A stretch of 9,605 nt of DNA, taken from assembly GCA_937952875.1 (NCBI GenBank), contig CALFDI010000275.1, forward strand, positions 1-9,605. Reading direction: 5' to 3'. The position numbers and the translations under genes were made by a program. The stretch comes from an uncultured Verrucomicrobiales bacterium. Lineage in GTDB: Bacteria > Verrucomicrobiota > Verrucomicrobiia > Verrucomicrobiales > Akkermansiaceae. The notes under the pieces were generated by a model. The model did no database searches, was not told where the DNA came from, and saw only the letters and a program-made list of their open reading frames with translations. Shown here one piece after another: positions 1-6,514 of the stretch; position 1 is the first letter of the stretch; every line of letters starts with the position of its first letter.

Positions 1-275
1 CCAGACTCTCGAGCGTATTTGCCTTCTTGGTTATGTATGACAGCTAGCTGGTGATGCGTTTTTACAGTATTACTGGAACTCGAGTAGACCTTAACTGCAC
101 CAGTTCTCTCGATGATGAGAACATCTCCACCGGGCAGAGGAGTCATCTCCATCGGGTCTGAGAGACCTTCGGCTAGCGTATGGATCGCAAAGTGATCGTC
201 AGCTGGTAGCTCCTCTTGAGCTGTGAGGAGCGAAGCCGACGCAATGAGTCCGACGCTGAGAAAATATTTAAGCAT
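1..275 (-). CDS. Exported glucose/sorbosone dehydrogenase-like beta-propeller protein, N-terminal part (runs off left edge)
   Basis: An open frame starts at ATG 275-273 and continues without a stop for 91 codons to the window edge, so only the N-terminus is visible. The first ~19 residues form a signal peptide (MLKYFLSVGLIASASLLTA, then QEE), so the product is secreted or periplasmic. The next segment carries LAEGLSDPMEMTPLPGG, then DVLIIERTGAVKVY. This matches the first blade of the PQQ-dependent sugar dehydrogenase / sorbosone dehydrogenase (GSDH) fold, where 'L..GL..P..m..LPdG..L..eR.G.v' recurs. In Verrucomicrobia such proteins are often multidomain with a C-terminal cytochrome c or other module, which cannot be seen here. 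The start lies 15 bp after the stop of the prenyl synthase gene, so the two are probably cotranscribed. No clear Shine-Dalgarno is present. The substrate is unknown, and the family call rests on one blade only. Confidence 0.7.
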   Translation of the reverse strand, partial: MLKYFLSVGLIASASLLTAQEELPADDHFAIHTLAEGLSDPMEMTPLPGGDVLIIERTGAVKVYSSSSNTVKTHHQLAVIHNQEGKYARES

Positions 276-290
276 ACAGAAGTTAAATCT

Positions 291-1295
291 TTAGCGACGG
301 CATTCGTCGAGAAGTCCTTCGAGAAATGCTGTAATCTCTACGAGAGCGTTCTTATACTTATTCTCTGGGACACCCGCAAGATCTCTTCGTGCGCTTTCTA
401 GTATTTCAAAGCCTGTATCCAACGCCGCTTCGATCGCTCCTTCATATTCAGCGATTCCTGCTAAGACATCGAGATCAAGAGGCTCCTGATTGATGATTTT
501 CGTGTTCAACTTTTGGCGCTGATTCGCATTCGCTGATTCTAGAAGATTAAGGATAGGTAGAGTGAGTTTGCCGCTTTCTAGATCTGTGCGGAGCGTCTTT
601 CCGACGATGTCATCATTGCCGACGAGATCGAGACAGTCATCATAGATTTGATAAGCAGTTCCAAGCTTGAGCCCGTAGTTCCAAAGCGCGTCGCATGTGT
701 CAGAATCTGCTCCTGCAAGTTGAGCGCTGAGACCGGTTGCGGCGGCGAAGAGAGCACCAGTCTTCATCTCAATGATGCGGAAATAATCTTTCTTACTCAG
801 AGACAGGTCAAAGCGGCGCTGAGTCTGCATAATTTCTCCCTGACAGACTTCTTTAGAGGCGAGCCCAACCTTTTTGCAAATGTCTATACTGTTAAAATCA
901 GTCGCGAGGCTAAGTGCATGTGAGAATAATGCATCGCCTAGTAATACAGCCATTCCATTGCCCCATTTAGCATTTGGCGTCGGGACATTTCGGCGAGTGC
1001 GAGCTTCATCAATGATATCATCATGAACGAGTGTCGCCATGTGGATTAACTCAAGGATGATTCCAATCTTGCGGCTATCATCGACATTTCCACCGAAAGC
1101 ATTTCCTGTCAGAAGAGCTAAAGTGGGCCGAATACGCTTACCTGCAGCTCCACAGATATGTTCCATGTAGGGCGCCACAGACGGGTCAAATGCTTTTACT
1201 TGCTCAAGTATATCAGACTCTACTTCCTTCAGTTGCGTAGCGATGAGCGTGCGAGGGAAGGGGGCCTTACGGCGCGGTTTGAGCAGTGTTTTCAT
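291..1295 (-). CDS. Long-chain trans-polyprenyl diphosphate synthase (octaprenyl/heptaprenyl/solanesyl type)
   Basis: This 334-residue cytoplasmic enzyme condenses isopentenyl diphosphate units onto an allylic primer to build an all-trans prenyl chain, most likely the menaquinone or ubiquinone side chain. The class-I prenyltransferase signature is complete. GKRIRP at ~52-57 binds diphosphate. The first Asp-rich motif HDDIID has its aspartates at 92, 93 and 96 and is followed by ARTRR. KTG lies at 178-180, and the second Asp-rich motif YDDCLD has aspartates at 219, 220 and 223, followed by K233 and K243. The fifth residue before the first Asp is a small Ala (A87), which in this family goes with long products rather than C15 or C20. 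Length and layout match IspB/HepT-like synthases. It stands alone after a 271-bp gap and is followed within 15 bp by a secreted-protein gene. The exact chain length cannot be read from the sequence, so no symbol is given. Confidence 0.93.
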   Translation of the reverse strand: MKTLLKPRRKAPFPRTLIATQLKEVESDILEQVKAFDPSVAPYMEHICGAAGKRIRPTLALLTGNAFGGNVDDSRKIGIILELIHMATLVHDDIIDEARTRRNVPTPNAKWGNGMAVLLGDALFSHALSLATDFNSIDICKKVGLASKEVCQGEIMQTQRRFDLSLSKKDYFRIIEMKTGALFAAATGLSAQLAGADSDTCDALWNYGLKLGTAYQIYDDCLDLVGNDDIVGKTLRTDLESGKLTLPILNLLESANANQRQKLNTKIINQEPLDLDVLAGIAEYEGAIEAALDTGFEILESARRDLAGVPENKYKNALVEITAFLEGLLDECRR

Positions 1296-1518
1296 TCTGT
1301 TAATGGTTGAAGCTCTGAGAGAGCTAATGCCTGCTGAAACTTTTCACAAAATTGCTGTTTTTACAACGGATATCAGCAGTGCTCAGAATGGGAGTTTTTT
1401 TGGATTTTTTGTAAATCACTTAGAGTGAGGATTTTACTGCTCGAACGGTAGAGTGATTAATTTTCATTTTTTTCTGAAAAAATGATTTTTCGGGTAAGTT
1501 GTTGAGCTTTTAGGGAAC
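1296..1518 (-). promoter_or_regulatory. AT-rich upstream region of the prenyl synthase gene
   Basis: This gap has no credible gene. It lies between the terminator of the lipoprotein genes and the prenyl synthase start, so the synthase promoter should be here. A possible minus-strand -10 is TAAAAT (complement of 1431-1436), with a poor -35 TAATCA (1454-1459) at 17-bp spacing. I regard this pair as weak. An AT-rich inverted repeat, TCATTTTTT (1464-1472) / AAAAAATGA (1477-1485) with a TCTG loop, lies just upstream. It could be a binding site or simply compositional. Assignment as the regulatory region is by position; the exact promoter is not established. Confidence 0.35.
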
Positions 1519-1547
1519 AAAAAAGCCTCGCATAGTCGCGAGGCTTT
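1519..1547 (-). terminator. Intrinsic terminator of the lipoprotein gene(s)
   Basis: A perfect 10-bp stem, AAAGCCTCGC (1522-1531) paired with GCGAGGCTTT (1538-1547), encloses a 6-nt loop. Read on the minus strand, it is followed by an uninterrupted run of six T (1524-1519, partly within the stem). It lies about 20 bp downstream of the lipoprotein stop codon at 1567. On the plus strand the hairpin is followed by TTTCTGGGGG, a poor U-tract, so it works best for minus-strand transcripts. Confidence 0.88.
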
Positions 1548-1566
1548 CTGGGGGAGATGTGTGCTC

Positions 1567-2049
1567 CTATCGATAGAGGGGATTCCCATAGCGATCATAG
1601 CCTGCTATTGGGCGTGGTTTGCGGTAGCGGTCATCGTCATATCTGTGATCTCTGTAACGACGATCATCGTATCTACGGTCATCCCGTCTATCATCATAGC
1701 GGTGACTAGAGCGCCTATCCTGGTCGTAGCGTTTGTTATAGATGCGCTTACCATTTTGATACCGGTAACCATTCGAATCATAGTCCGTATTTAATAGTCT
1801 ACCTTTATGATCGAGAAGGCGACCGTGACGATCACGTCTGTAGTCGGTGTGTTTTTTCTTCTTCGATTTCTTTTTCTTATCTTTTGAAAGAGCGTAGCCG
1901 AGGAGTCCTGCGGCAGCAGCTCCGGCCACTGCTCCTCCAGGTGTAACACTTTTAACAGGGCGACCATTTTGGTCATAGGTTGTGGCGCAGCTTGCGAGTA
2001 GAGTCGCGACGAGAGCTCCTACTACTGAGCGAATTGTTTGTGTAGTCAT
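1567..2049 (-). CDS. Glycine-zipper lipoprotein with Lys-rich linker and Arg/Asp/Tyr-rich tail
   Basis: This 160-residue predicted lipoprotein has a signal peptide with the lipobox LLASC, so Cys21 would be lipidated after cleavage by signal peptidase II. The mature N-terminus CATTYD leads into a glycine-zipper-like stretch at ~38-54 (GGAVAGAAAAGLLGYAL), a motif that packs helices in membranes and occurs in 17-kDa-antigen/YMGG-like envelope proteins. A basic run, KKKKSKKKK (58-66), follows. The C-terminus is low complexity, with RYDD/DDRR/RYRD units at about 117-142. The protein is a paralogue of the gene immediately upstream, aligning without gaps from the lipid-modified Cys to residue 56 (22 of 36 identical by eye). 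It is followed by a strong terminator, suggesting it is the last gene of its transcript. No Shine-Dalgarno is evident before the ATG. The function is unknown; a structural or surface role in the envelope is an inference. Confidence 0.85.
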   Translation of the reverse strand: MTTQTIRSVVGALVATLLASCATTYDQNGRPVKSVTPGGAVAGAAAAGLLGYALSKDKKKKSKKKKHTDYRRDRHGRLLDHKGRLLNTDYDSNGYRYQNGKRIYNKRYDQDRRSSHRYDDRRDDRRYDDRRYRDHRYDDDRYRKPRPIAGYDRYGNPLYR

Positions 2050-2103
2050 AAGGTTTTGGTCTTTTTTAAATGAGTGGCTATAAAGCGAGAAGCTCTTTTT
2101 TGA

Positions 2104-2370
2104 TTAATATCCGCAACGGTTGTGTCCGTTATAACCATAGCCGTGATCATAGTGCCCTCTTCCTCTTCGGTGGTATCTGCGGTCATTGTCTTTATGGCGG
2201 TTCTTAGAAATGGAATAGCCGATGAGTCCTGCAACGACTGCTCCTGCAATCGCTCCCTCTGGTGTGACTACGTCGCGACGGTTTCCGTGGGCATCATACG
2301 TCGTGGCACAGCTAGAGAATAGAGCTGTTGTTAGAGTCACAACAACTAAGCGGATGAGCGGTTTCTTCAT
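2104..2370 (-). CDS. Small glycine-zipper lipoprotein, paralogue of the downstream gene
   Basis: Starting at ATG 2370 (MKKPLIRLVV) the protein has 88 residues. Another in-frame ATG at 2388 would add six residues (MPRQIG). The later start gives a typical short basic n-region and places the lipobox Cys at residue 21, exactly as in the paralogue. The lipobox is LFSSC. Then come CATTYD, VTPEGA and a glycine-zipper-like segment (GAIAGAVVAGLIGYSI, ~39-54). The tail differs from the paralogue: it is short, rich in His, Gly, Tyr and Arg, and ends NRCGY with a second Cys. It lies 50 bp after ispF and 54 bp before its paralogue on the same strand, which suggests tandem duplication followed by divergence of the tails. 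The function is unknown. Both candidate start codons sit in the arms of a 7-bp inverted repeat (2368-2389). Confidence 0.8.
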   Translation of the reverse strand: MKKPLIRLVVVTLTTALFSSCATTYDAHGNRRDVVTPEGAIAGAVVAGLIGYSISKNRHKDNDRRYHRRGRGHYDHGYGYNGHNRCGY

Positions 2371-2389
2371 GCCTATCTGACGAGGCATG
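2368..2389. repeat. 7-bp perfect inverted repeat over the start codons of the small lipoprotein gene
   Basis: CATGCCT (2368-2374) is the exact reverse complement of AGGCATG (2383-2389), with an 8-nt spacer. In the minus-strand transcript the two candidate AUG codons of the lipoprotein gene lie one in each arm, so the folded hairpin would hide both. It could be a translational control element or chance. Confidence 0.5.
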
Positions 2390-2420
2390 GCGGCGAATTA
2401 TTCAGGAAAAATCTCGTTTC

Positions 2421-2912
2421 TTATGAAGAAGATGGCGAACGAGCGTCTATTGTGGCGATAGCCATGGCGGCCATGCCTTCACCGCGACCAAAGGCGCCCA
2501 TGAGTTCGTGGGTCGTCGCTTTGATGTTAATCTGGGATTCTTCGAGTCTGAGCGTCTTGGCGATCTGGCTAATCATGGCAGACCTATGCGGAAGGATCTT
2601 TGGCTGCTCTGCGACAATGGTAGAGTCTACGTTGTGAATAGTAGCACCATTTTCGTCAGCTAGGTCACGGCATTTTTTTAAGATTACTTGTGAATCAATT
2701 CCCTCAATGGACATATCGGTCGGAGGAAAGTAATGCCCAATGTCTGGTAGCCCAAGAGCGCCAAGTATCGCATCTGATATAGCGTGACTCAGCACATCTG
2801 CATCAGAATGGCCTGTGAGGCCTCTATCGTGGGGGATATGAACGCCTCCTAAGATGAGAGGGCGGTTCTCAGCGAAGGTGTGGACGTCGTAGCCTATTCC
2901 GGTGCGAATCAT
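2421..2912 (-). CDS. ispF: 2-C-methyl-D-erythritol 2,4-cyclodiphosphate synthase
   Basis: This 163-residue enzyme of the non-mevalonate (MEP) isoprenoid pathway converts CDP-ME 2-phosphate to ME-2,4-cyclodiphosphate with release of CMP. It normally acts as a cytosolic homotrimer with a divalent metal at each site. Visible hallmarks are GIGYDVH at 5-11 with metal ligands D9 and H11, GHSDADVLSHA at 34-44 with the third ligand H43, DIGHYFPPTD at 57-66, and the C-terminal substrate-site block KATTHELMGAFGRGEG at 131-146. The length is normal for the family. The frame stays open upstream to 3086, but that extension overlaps the phosphatase gene and does not resemble IspF. The start at 2912 (MIRTGIGYDVH) is where family members begin. 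It lies 46 bp after the phosphatase stop and 50 bp before a lipoprotein gene, so it is probably part of the same minus-strand transcript. ispD is not adjacent in this window. Confidence 0.96.
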   Translation of the reverse strand: MIRTGIGYDVHTFAENRPLILGGVHIPHDRGLTGHSDADVLSHAISDAILGALGLPDIGHYFPPTDMSIEGIDSQVILKKCRDLADENGATIHNVDSTIVAEQPKILPHRSAMISQIAKTLRLEESQINIKATTHELMGAFGRGEGMAAMAIATIDARSPSSS

Positions 2913-2958
2913 AAGTGTATGCAGATGACTTATCGGGTGAGTATTTTTACGAGAAACC

Positions 2959-3729
2959 TTACAGAACGTCTTCGATAGGGATTTTGCCATTTGTGGCTGT
3001 GATCGCGTAGACGTCGGAGTCATTTTTTCTTGCGGAGAGTTCGACCTTTCCGCCAGCTGCTTCGATGAGGAGCTTTCCAGCAGCAATATCCCAGAGAGAG
3101 ATACGAGACTCTACGTAGGCGTCTAGTCTACCAGTCGCGATATAGGCCATGCCAAGAGCGGCCGATCCCATCATGCGCATTTTACGTGCTTCGATGGACG
3201 CTTTCTTAAAGCGCGGAAGCCCGATTTTAAGTGCCTCTTCGTCTTTGCCACAGCCAATGAAAAGAATTGATTCTTTGATTTCCGAGCGCGGGCTTACAGA
3301 AATCTGCTCTCCGTTTAGAAGTGCCGGGCCACCAGCTTCCACAGTCCATGTCTCGCCTACCATTGGGTCATGTATGACACCGACGACGATCTCGTCTTTA
3401 ATCCGCAGGGCGATGGAAATGCAGAAGTGTGGAATGCCGTAGAAAAAATTCACTGTGCCATCGATGGGGTCGACTATCCACTGGTGGTCACTCTCTTGAT
3501 TCCCTCCGATCCCTTCTTCTCCGTATAGAGCATGATCGGGAAATTCCTTCTGAAGAATAGCAAAAATGAGATCTTGAGATTCCTTGTCGAGAGCCAGCTT
3601 GAGGTCGTGATGCAGAGCTTCGTCGACTTCTTTTGACCCGTAGAAGTGTTGACGGAGAAGTTTACCCGCTTCAGTAGCGGCGTGGACGGCTGTTTCGAGA
3701 TGAGACACGGACGAGTTATGGGCTTTCAT
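2959..3729 (-). CDS. Inositol monophosphatase family protein (SuhB/IMPase-like)
   Basis: Taken from ATG 3729 the protein has 256 residues, normal for the family. It should be a Mg-dependent, Li-sensitive type of sugar- or inositol-phosphate phosphatase acting in the cytoplasm. Catalytic motifs are GEEG at 70-73 (metal ligand Glu), the signature WIVDPIDGTVNF at ~84-95 (D87, D90, T92), and the C-terminal SLWDIAAG at ~211-218 with metal ligand D214. A Lys/Asp pair in LALDKESQD (~45-53) matches the mobile loop region. The frame is open upstream to 3855, but that extension does not look like family sequence and overlaps the divergent trpE gene. ATG 3735 would add only two residues. The substrate within this family (inositol-1-P, histidinol-P, PAP, fructose-1,6-bisP) cannot be decided from sequence. 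It is divergent from trpE and is followed by ispF. Confidence 0.9.
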   Translation of the reverse strand: MKAHNSSVSHLETAVHAATEAGKLLRQHFYGSKEVDEALHHDLKLALDKESQDLIFAILQKEFPDHALYGEEGIGGNQESDHQWIVDPIDGTVNFFYGIPHFCISIALRIKDEIVVGVIHDPMVGETWTVEAGGPALLNGEQISVSPRSEIKESILFIGCGKDEEALKIGLPRFKKASIEARKMRMMGSAALGMAYIATGRLDAYVESRISLWDIAAGKLLIEAAGGKVELSARKNDSDVYAITATNGKIPIEDVL

Positions 3730-3740
3730 TCCCATACGGG

Positions 3741-3776
3741 CAACTGAGAAAGCAAAAACTTCCCGTTTCTGAGTTG
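3741..3776. promoter_or_regulatory. Imperfect inverted repeat in the trpE/phosphatase divergent promoter gap
   Basis: CAACTGAGAAA (3741-3751) and TTTCTGAGTTG (3766-3776) are reverse complements except at one central position, with a 14-bp spacer. They lie inside the 87-bp gap between the phosphatase start (3729) and the first possible trpE start (3817). Position and spacing suit a dimeric regulator site controlling one or both genes. A possible trpE -10, GATAAA, is at 3790-3795. No tandem-Trp leader peptide is visible, so classical attenuation is not indicated. The regulatory role is an inference. Confidence 0.35.
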
Positions 3777-3816
3777 GCTTTTCCCCATCGATAAAGAGAA
3801 TTAATGTTGCGGATCG

Positions 3817-5346
3817 ATGAGAGGCAGTCATTTTCTCCACGTGCCAGTGCAGCAACCAATTCGACCAGAACGAGAAGAGTTCCGAGATCTCGCGGAGCGG
3901 GGAAATGTCGTGCCTGTCTACGCCCAGTTAGCGGCAGACTTTGAGACACCACTTTCAGCTTACATGAAGTTGAATGCGGATAGTGGATATGGTTTTTTGT
4001 TAGAAAGTGCCGAGAGCACTGATAAGAGTGGGCGCTGGTCTATCGTTGGTGCGAAGCCTCGAATGACATTCGAAAGCCGAGGGTCTCAGATTATCATAAA
4101 TGATCGGGGATCTGTCACAGAAAGAGATGCTCAAGGAGATTGTCTCGCTGAACTGAAGGCTCTCATGGAACCATTTCAGCCTCAAGCGTCTGAAGGCGCA
4201 CCGCCTTTCTACGGTGGCGCTGTAGGTTTCATGGCATATGATGCTGTAAGACAGTTCGAACCAGCAGTCGGTGAGCACCCTGAAGATAATTTAGATCTTC
4301 CTGAGGCTTTGTTTCTCATAGCTGATGAGCTCGTCGTCTTTGACCAAAAGCTAAGGAAGGTTTATGTGGTCGTGAACATTTTTGTGGAGGACTTTTCCTC
4401 AGTAGATGATGCCTATGCAGATGGTGCTAAGAGGATAAATGAACTGATCCTCAAGTTAGACGTGCCTCTGCATGTTCCTGCGCTTAATGGCTATGCGAAT
4501 ACAGAGTCTATAGTAGCTCAGAGTAATACGACTCAAGAGGAGTATGAAGAAATGGTTCTCAAGGCTAAGGAATACATAGCTGCTGGAGATGCCTTTCAAG
4601 TTGTTCCCTCACAGCGATTTGAAACTCCATTTACTGGGTCATCCGTAGATTTGTATCGCGCATTGAGACATGTGAATCCTTCTCCATATATGTTTATTCT
4701 CCAGTGCGAGGGATTTTCGCTCGTTGGGAGTTCTCCGGAAGTGCATGTCAAAGCGATCGATGGAAGGATTGATATTCGACCAATTGCAGGAACACGTTGG
4801 AGAGGTAAAACACCCGAAGAAGATGATGCTCTGGCGGAAGATCTTTTAAATGATCCGAAAGAGCGTGCTGAACACGTTATGCTAATAGATCTTGCGCGGA
4901 ATGATGTGGGTCGTATTGCTGAGCATGGTTCGGTCAGTGTTGATGATCAGATGATTATTGAGCGCTACAGTCACGTGATGCATATCGTATCGAATGTGAG
5001 TGGCCGCCTAGCTGATAATGCGAGTAGCTATGATGTGCTTCGTGCGACTTTTCCAGCTGGGACAGTAAGCGGCGCACCAAAGATCCGTGCGATGCAGATC
5101 ATCTATGAACTTGAGAAAAATAAACGAAATGCTTACGCGGGCGCAGTGGGCTATTTCGCATGGGATGGGAATCATGATTCCTGCATCGCACTGCGGACCT
5201 GTCTGCTAAAAGACGGTAAGGCATACGTCCAAGCAGGCGCTGGGGTAGTGGCAGACTCAGATCCAACATACGAATACGAAGAAACAAAAAACAAAGCGCA
5301 GGCACTCATGCGTGCTATCGCCTTGGCAAAAACTTTACAGGACTAA
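3817..5346 (+). CDS. trpE: Anthranilate synthase component I
   Basis: This chorismate-using large subunit makes anthranilate with ammonia supplied by TrpG, the first committed step of tryptophan synthesis. It has 509 residues from ATG 3817. The N-terminal domain has the feedback-site motif LLES at 61-64, where tryptophan binds in characterised enzymes. The chorismate-binding domain carries [11 protein letters not shown] (PIAGTR at 322-327), [11 protein letters not shown], the signature [11 protein letters not shown] at 412-422, and near the end [12 protein letters not shown] with YEYEET. PIAGTR, with Thr rather than Lys or Ser variants, and the feedback motif favour TrpE over PabB or isochorismate synthases. 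The start is uncertain. Family similarity begins near [14 protein letters not shown] (~17-30), and GTG at 3841 or 3847 would give equally good proteins 8-10 residues shorter. trpG follows after 5 bp, so the subunits are separate, not fused. Confidence 0.95.
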   Translation: MRGSHFLHVPVQQPIRPEREEFRDLAERGNVVPVYAQLAADFETPLSAYMKLNADSGYGFLLESAESTDKSGRWSIVGAKPRMTFESRGSQIIINDRGSVTERDAQGDCLAELKALMEPFQPQASEGAPPFYGGAVGFMAYDAVRQFEPAVGEHPEDNLDLPEALFLIADELVVFDQKLRKVYVVVNIFVEDFSSVDDAYADGAKRINELILKLDVPLHVPALNGYANTESIVAQSNTTQEEYEEMVLKAKEYIAAGDAFQVVPSQRFETPFTGSSVDLYRALRHVNPSPYMFILQCEGFSLVGSSPEVHVKAIDGRIDIRPIAGTRWRGKTPEEDDALAEDLLNDPKERAEHVMLIDLARNDVGRIAEHGSVSVDDQMIIERYSHVMHIVSNVSGRLADNASSYDVLRATFPAGTVSGAPKIRAMQIIYELEKNKRNAYAGAVGYFAWDGNHDSCIALRTCLLKDGKAYVQAGAGVVADSDPTYEYEETKNKAQALMRAIALAKTLQD

Positions 5347-5351
5347 CAGCT

Positions 5352-5915
5352 ATGCTTCTTGTTATCGATAACTACGATTCCTTTACGTATAACCTCGTTC
5401 AATACTTCGGTGAGCTTGGTGTGGAGATGAAAATCTTCCGAAATGATCAAATCACAGTCGAAGAGATTAAGTCACTCAGTCCGAGCCATATTTGTATCTC
5501 GCCTGGGCCCTGCACACCGACAGAGGCGGGAGTGAGCTGCGAGGTTATAGAGGCTATGGCTGAGACGACTCCCATTTTTGGTGTGTGCCTCGGACATCAG
5601 AGCATCGGGCAAGTGTTTGGTGGAGATGTTGTCCGTGCTGAGACTTTGATGCATGGTAAGACGTCCATGATGCACCATACTGGAAAAAGCGTATTTAAAG
5701 GGCTGCCGAACCCCTTCGAAGCGACTCGCTATCATTCTCTCATCGTAAAACGTGAGACACTGCCTGATTGCTTAGAAATTACGGCGGAGACAGATGATGG
5801 AGTAATTATGGGGCTTCAACATAAGACGCTCCCAGTTCACGGCGTGCAGTTCCATCCAGAGAGTATTCTGACTCAACATGGAAAGAAGATGTTAGAGAAT
5901 TTTTTGAACGGCTAG
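5352..5915 (+). CDS. trpG: Anthranilate synthase component II, class-I glutamine amidotransferase
   Basis: This 187-residue amidotransferase hydrolyses glutamine and channels ammonia to TrpE. The N-terminus [20 protein letters not shown] is diagnostic of TrpG/PabA. ISPGPCTP (~49-56) shapes the oxyanion region. The nucleophile is Cys79 in [10 protein letters not shown], and the His168/Glu170 pair in QFHPES completes the triad. The length is complete for the family. It begins 5 bp after the trpE stop, and an AGGA at 5339-5342 overlapping the trpE end gives a plausible Shine-Dalgarno about 9 nt from the ATG, which suggests translational coupling. It may also serve folate synthesis as PabA, as in several bacteria, because the sequence does not distinguish the two. 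No trpD or trpC follows; the next gene is convergent after 19 bp and no intrinsic terminator is visible between them. Confidence 0.95.
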   Translation: MLLVIDNYDSFTYNLVQYFGELGVEMKIFRNDQITVEEIKSLSPSHICISPGPCTPTEAGVSCEVIEAMAETTPIFGVCLGHQSIGQVFGGDVVRAETLMHGKTSMMHHTGKSVFKGLPNPFEATRYHSLIVKRETLPDCLEITAETDDGVIMGLQHKTLPVHGVQFHPESILTQHGKKMLENFLNG

Positions 5916-5934
5916 GCTTGTCCTTATTTTCGAA

Positions 5935-6510
5935 TTACTCCTTCACATCATCGGAGGTCCACAGTTTTTTATCAGGCCCGGAAGACTGAATATCTAGTTC
6001 TTCCGCACTCACAGGGTGGAAGTAGAATGGTTGCCCCCAACGATCTACGAGTTCACCGTCTTTGATGTGAGGGGACTCTGGATCGAAAAAAACAACTTTC
6101 TTTGGATTGTCTCCGAGTAAAGCAGCTGTGAATTCGCTGTTTTCTGAACCCACGGGATTCGCGTTAAACACTGTTCTATAACTAGCGAAGATCTCATCTA
6201 AGAGTTCGAGGTCTTTACTAGTCCTGTGGGTTGCCGAGTTGATTTTTCGGCTTTTAGTCATAGGTGACTTGAGGTGCACCGTGCCGTTCGTGTAGCGAAT
6301 AAAGCGGTTGTCTCTATTTGACTGATCAACGACTAAAGCGGGAGCTACTGCCTGATTATTTGGCTGAAGCGATGGCTTCTCGACTGACGATTTTTCCGGG
6401 GATTGAGCGCCTGTTTCGTCAGTGATAGTTGTTTCTTTAGCTGGTTTGACGAAATAACCGATGATGGCCGCAGCGAGCATGAGAAGCCCGAATCGGTATA
6501 GACGAGGCAT
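5935..6510 (-). CDS. Membrane-anchored protein with pseudopilin (GspG)-like C-terminus
   Basis: This 191-residue protein has a single hydrophobic segment at ~6-21 (RFGLLMLAAAIIGYFV), which acts as an N-terminal anchor with the rest presumably outside the cytoplasm. Residues ~25-100 are polar and low in pattern. The C-terminal ~90 residues resemble the end of type II secretion major pseudopilins: a helix (LELLDEIFASYRTVF), FTAALLGDNP at ~127-136, then DRWGQPFYFHPV (156-167) and DIQSSGPDKKLWTSDDV (173-189). The last two correspond to the 'DpWGnpY..' and 'D..S.G.Dg..gt.DDi' blocks of GspG. The usual prepilin cleavage site (G-FTLIE) is absent, so it is not an ordinary pilin. It is the last gene of an operon, 4 bp after the DUF1501 stop. 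The function is unknown, and a role in handling the DUF1501/DUF1800 products is inferred from position only. Confidence 0.8.
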   Translation of the reverse strand: MPRLYRFGLLMLAAAIIGYFVKPAKETTITDETGAQSPEKSSVEKPSLQPNNQAVAPALVVDQSNRDNRFIRYTNGTVHLKSPMTKSRKINSATHRTSKDLELLDEIFASYRTVFNANPVGSENSEFTAALLGDNPKKVVFFDPESPHIKDGELVDRWGQPFYFHPVSAEELDIQSSGPDKKLWTSDDVKE

Positions 6511-6514
6511 GAGC

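Noticed and set aside
1464..1485. AT-rich hairpin TCATTTTTT / AAAAAATGA as a terminator
   Set aside because: The stem is only A/T apart from one G-C pair, no gene on the plus strand reads into it, and a much stronger terminator already lies at 1519-1547.
1561..1794. Strongly hydrophobic plus-strand open frame opposite the Arg/Asp/Tyr-rich lipoprotein tail
   Set aside because: Codons for Arg, Asp and Tyr read antisense give Val, Ile and similar residues, so the hydrophobicity is a mechanical shadow of the repeat. The real lipoprotein has a signal peptide, a lipobox and a paralogue.
2913..3086. 58-codon N-terminal extension of ispF
   Set aside because: It overlaps the C-terminal coding region of the phosphatase in another frame and is Ser-rich non-family sequence. 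IspF proteins begin at the MIRTGIGYDVH position.
3730..3816. Tryptophan attenuator or T-box leader before trpE
   Set aside because: There is no short peptide with tandem TGG codons, no terminator hairpin with a T-run and no recognisable T-box sequence, and the gap is too short for a T-box.
3730..3855. 42-codon N-terminal extension of the phosphatase
   Set aside because: It is not family-like and would cross the divergent trpE promoter and start. ATG 3729 gives a normal-length protein.
5916..5934. Bidirectional terminator between trpG and the convergent pseudopilin-like gene
   Set aside because: The 19-bp gap contains no stem-loop or T-run that I can see.
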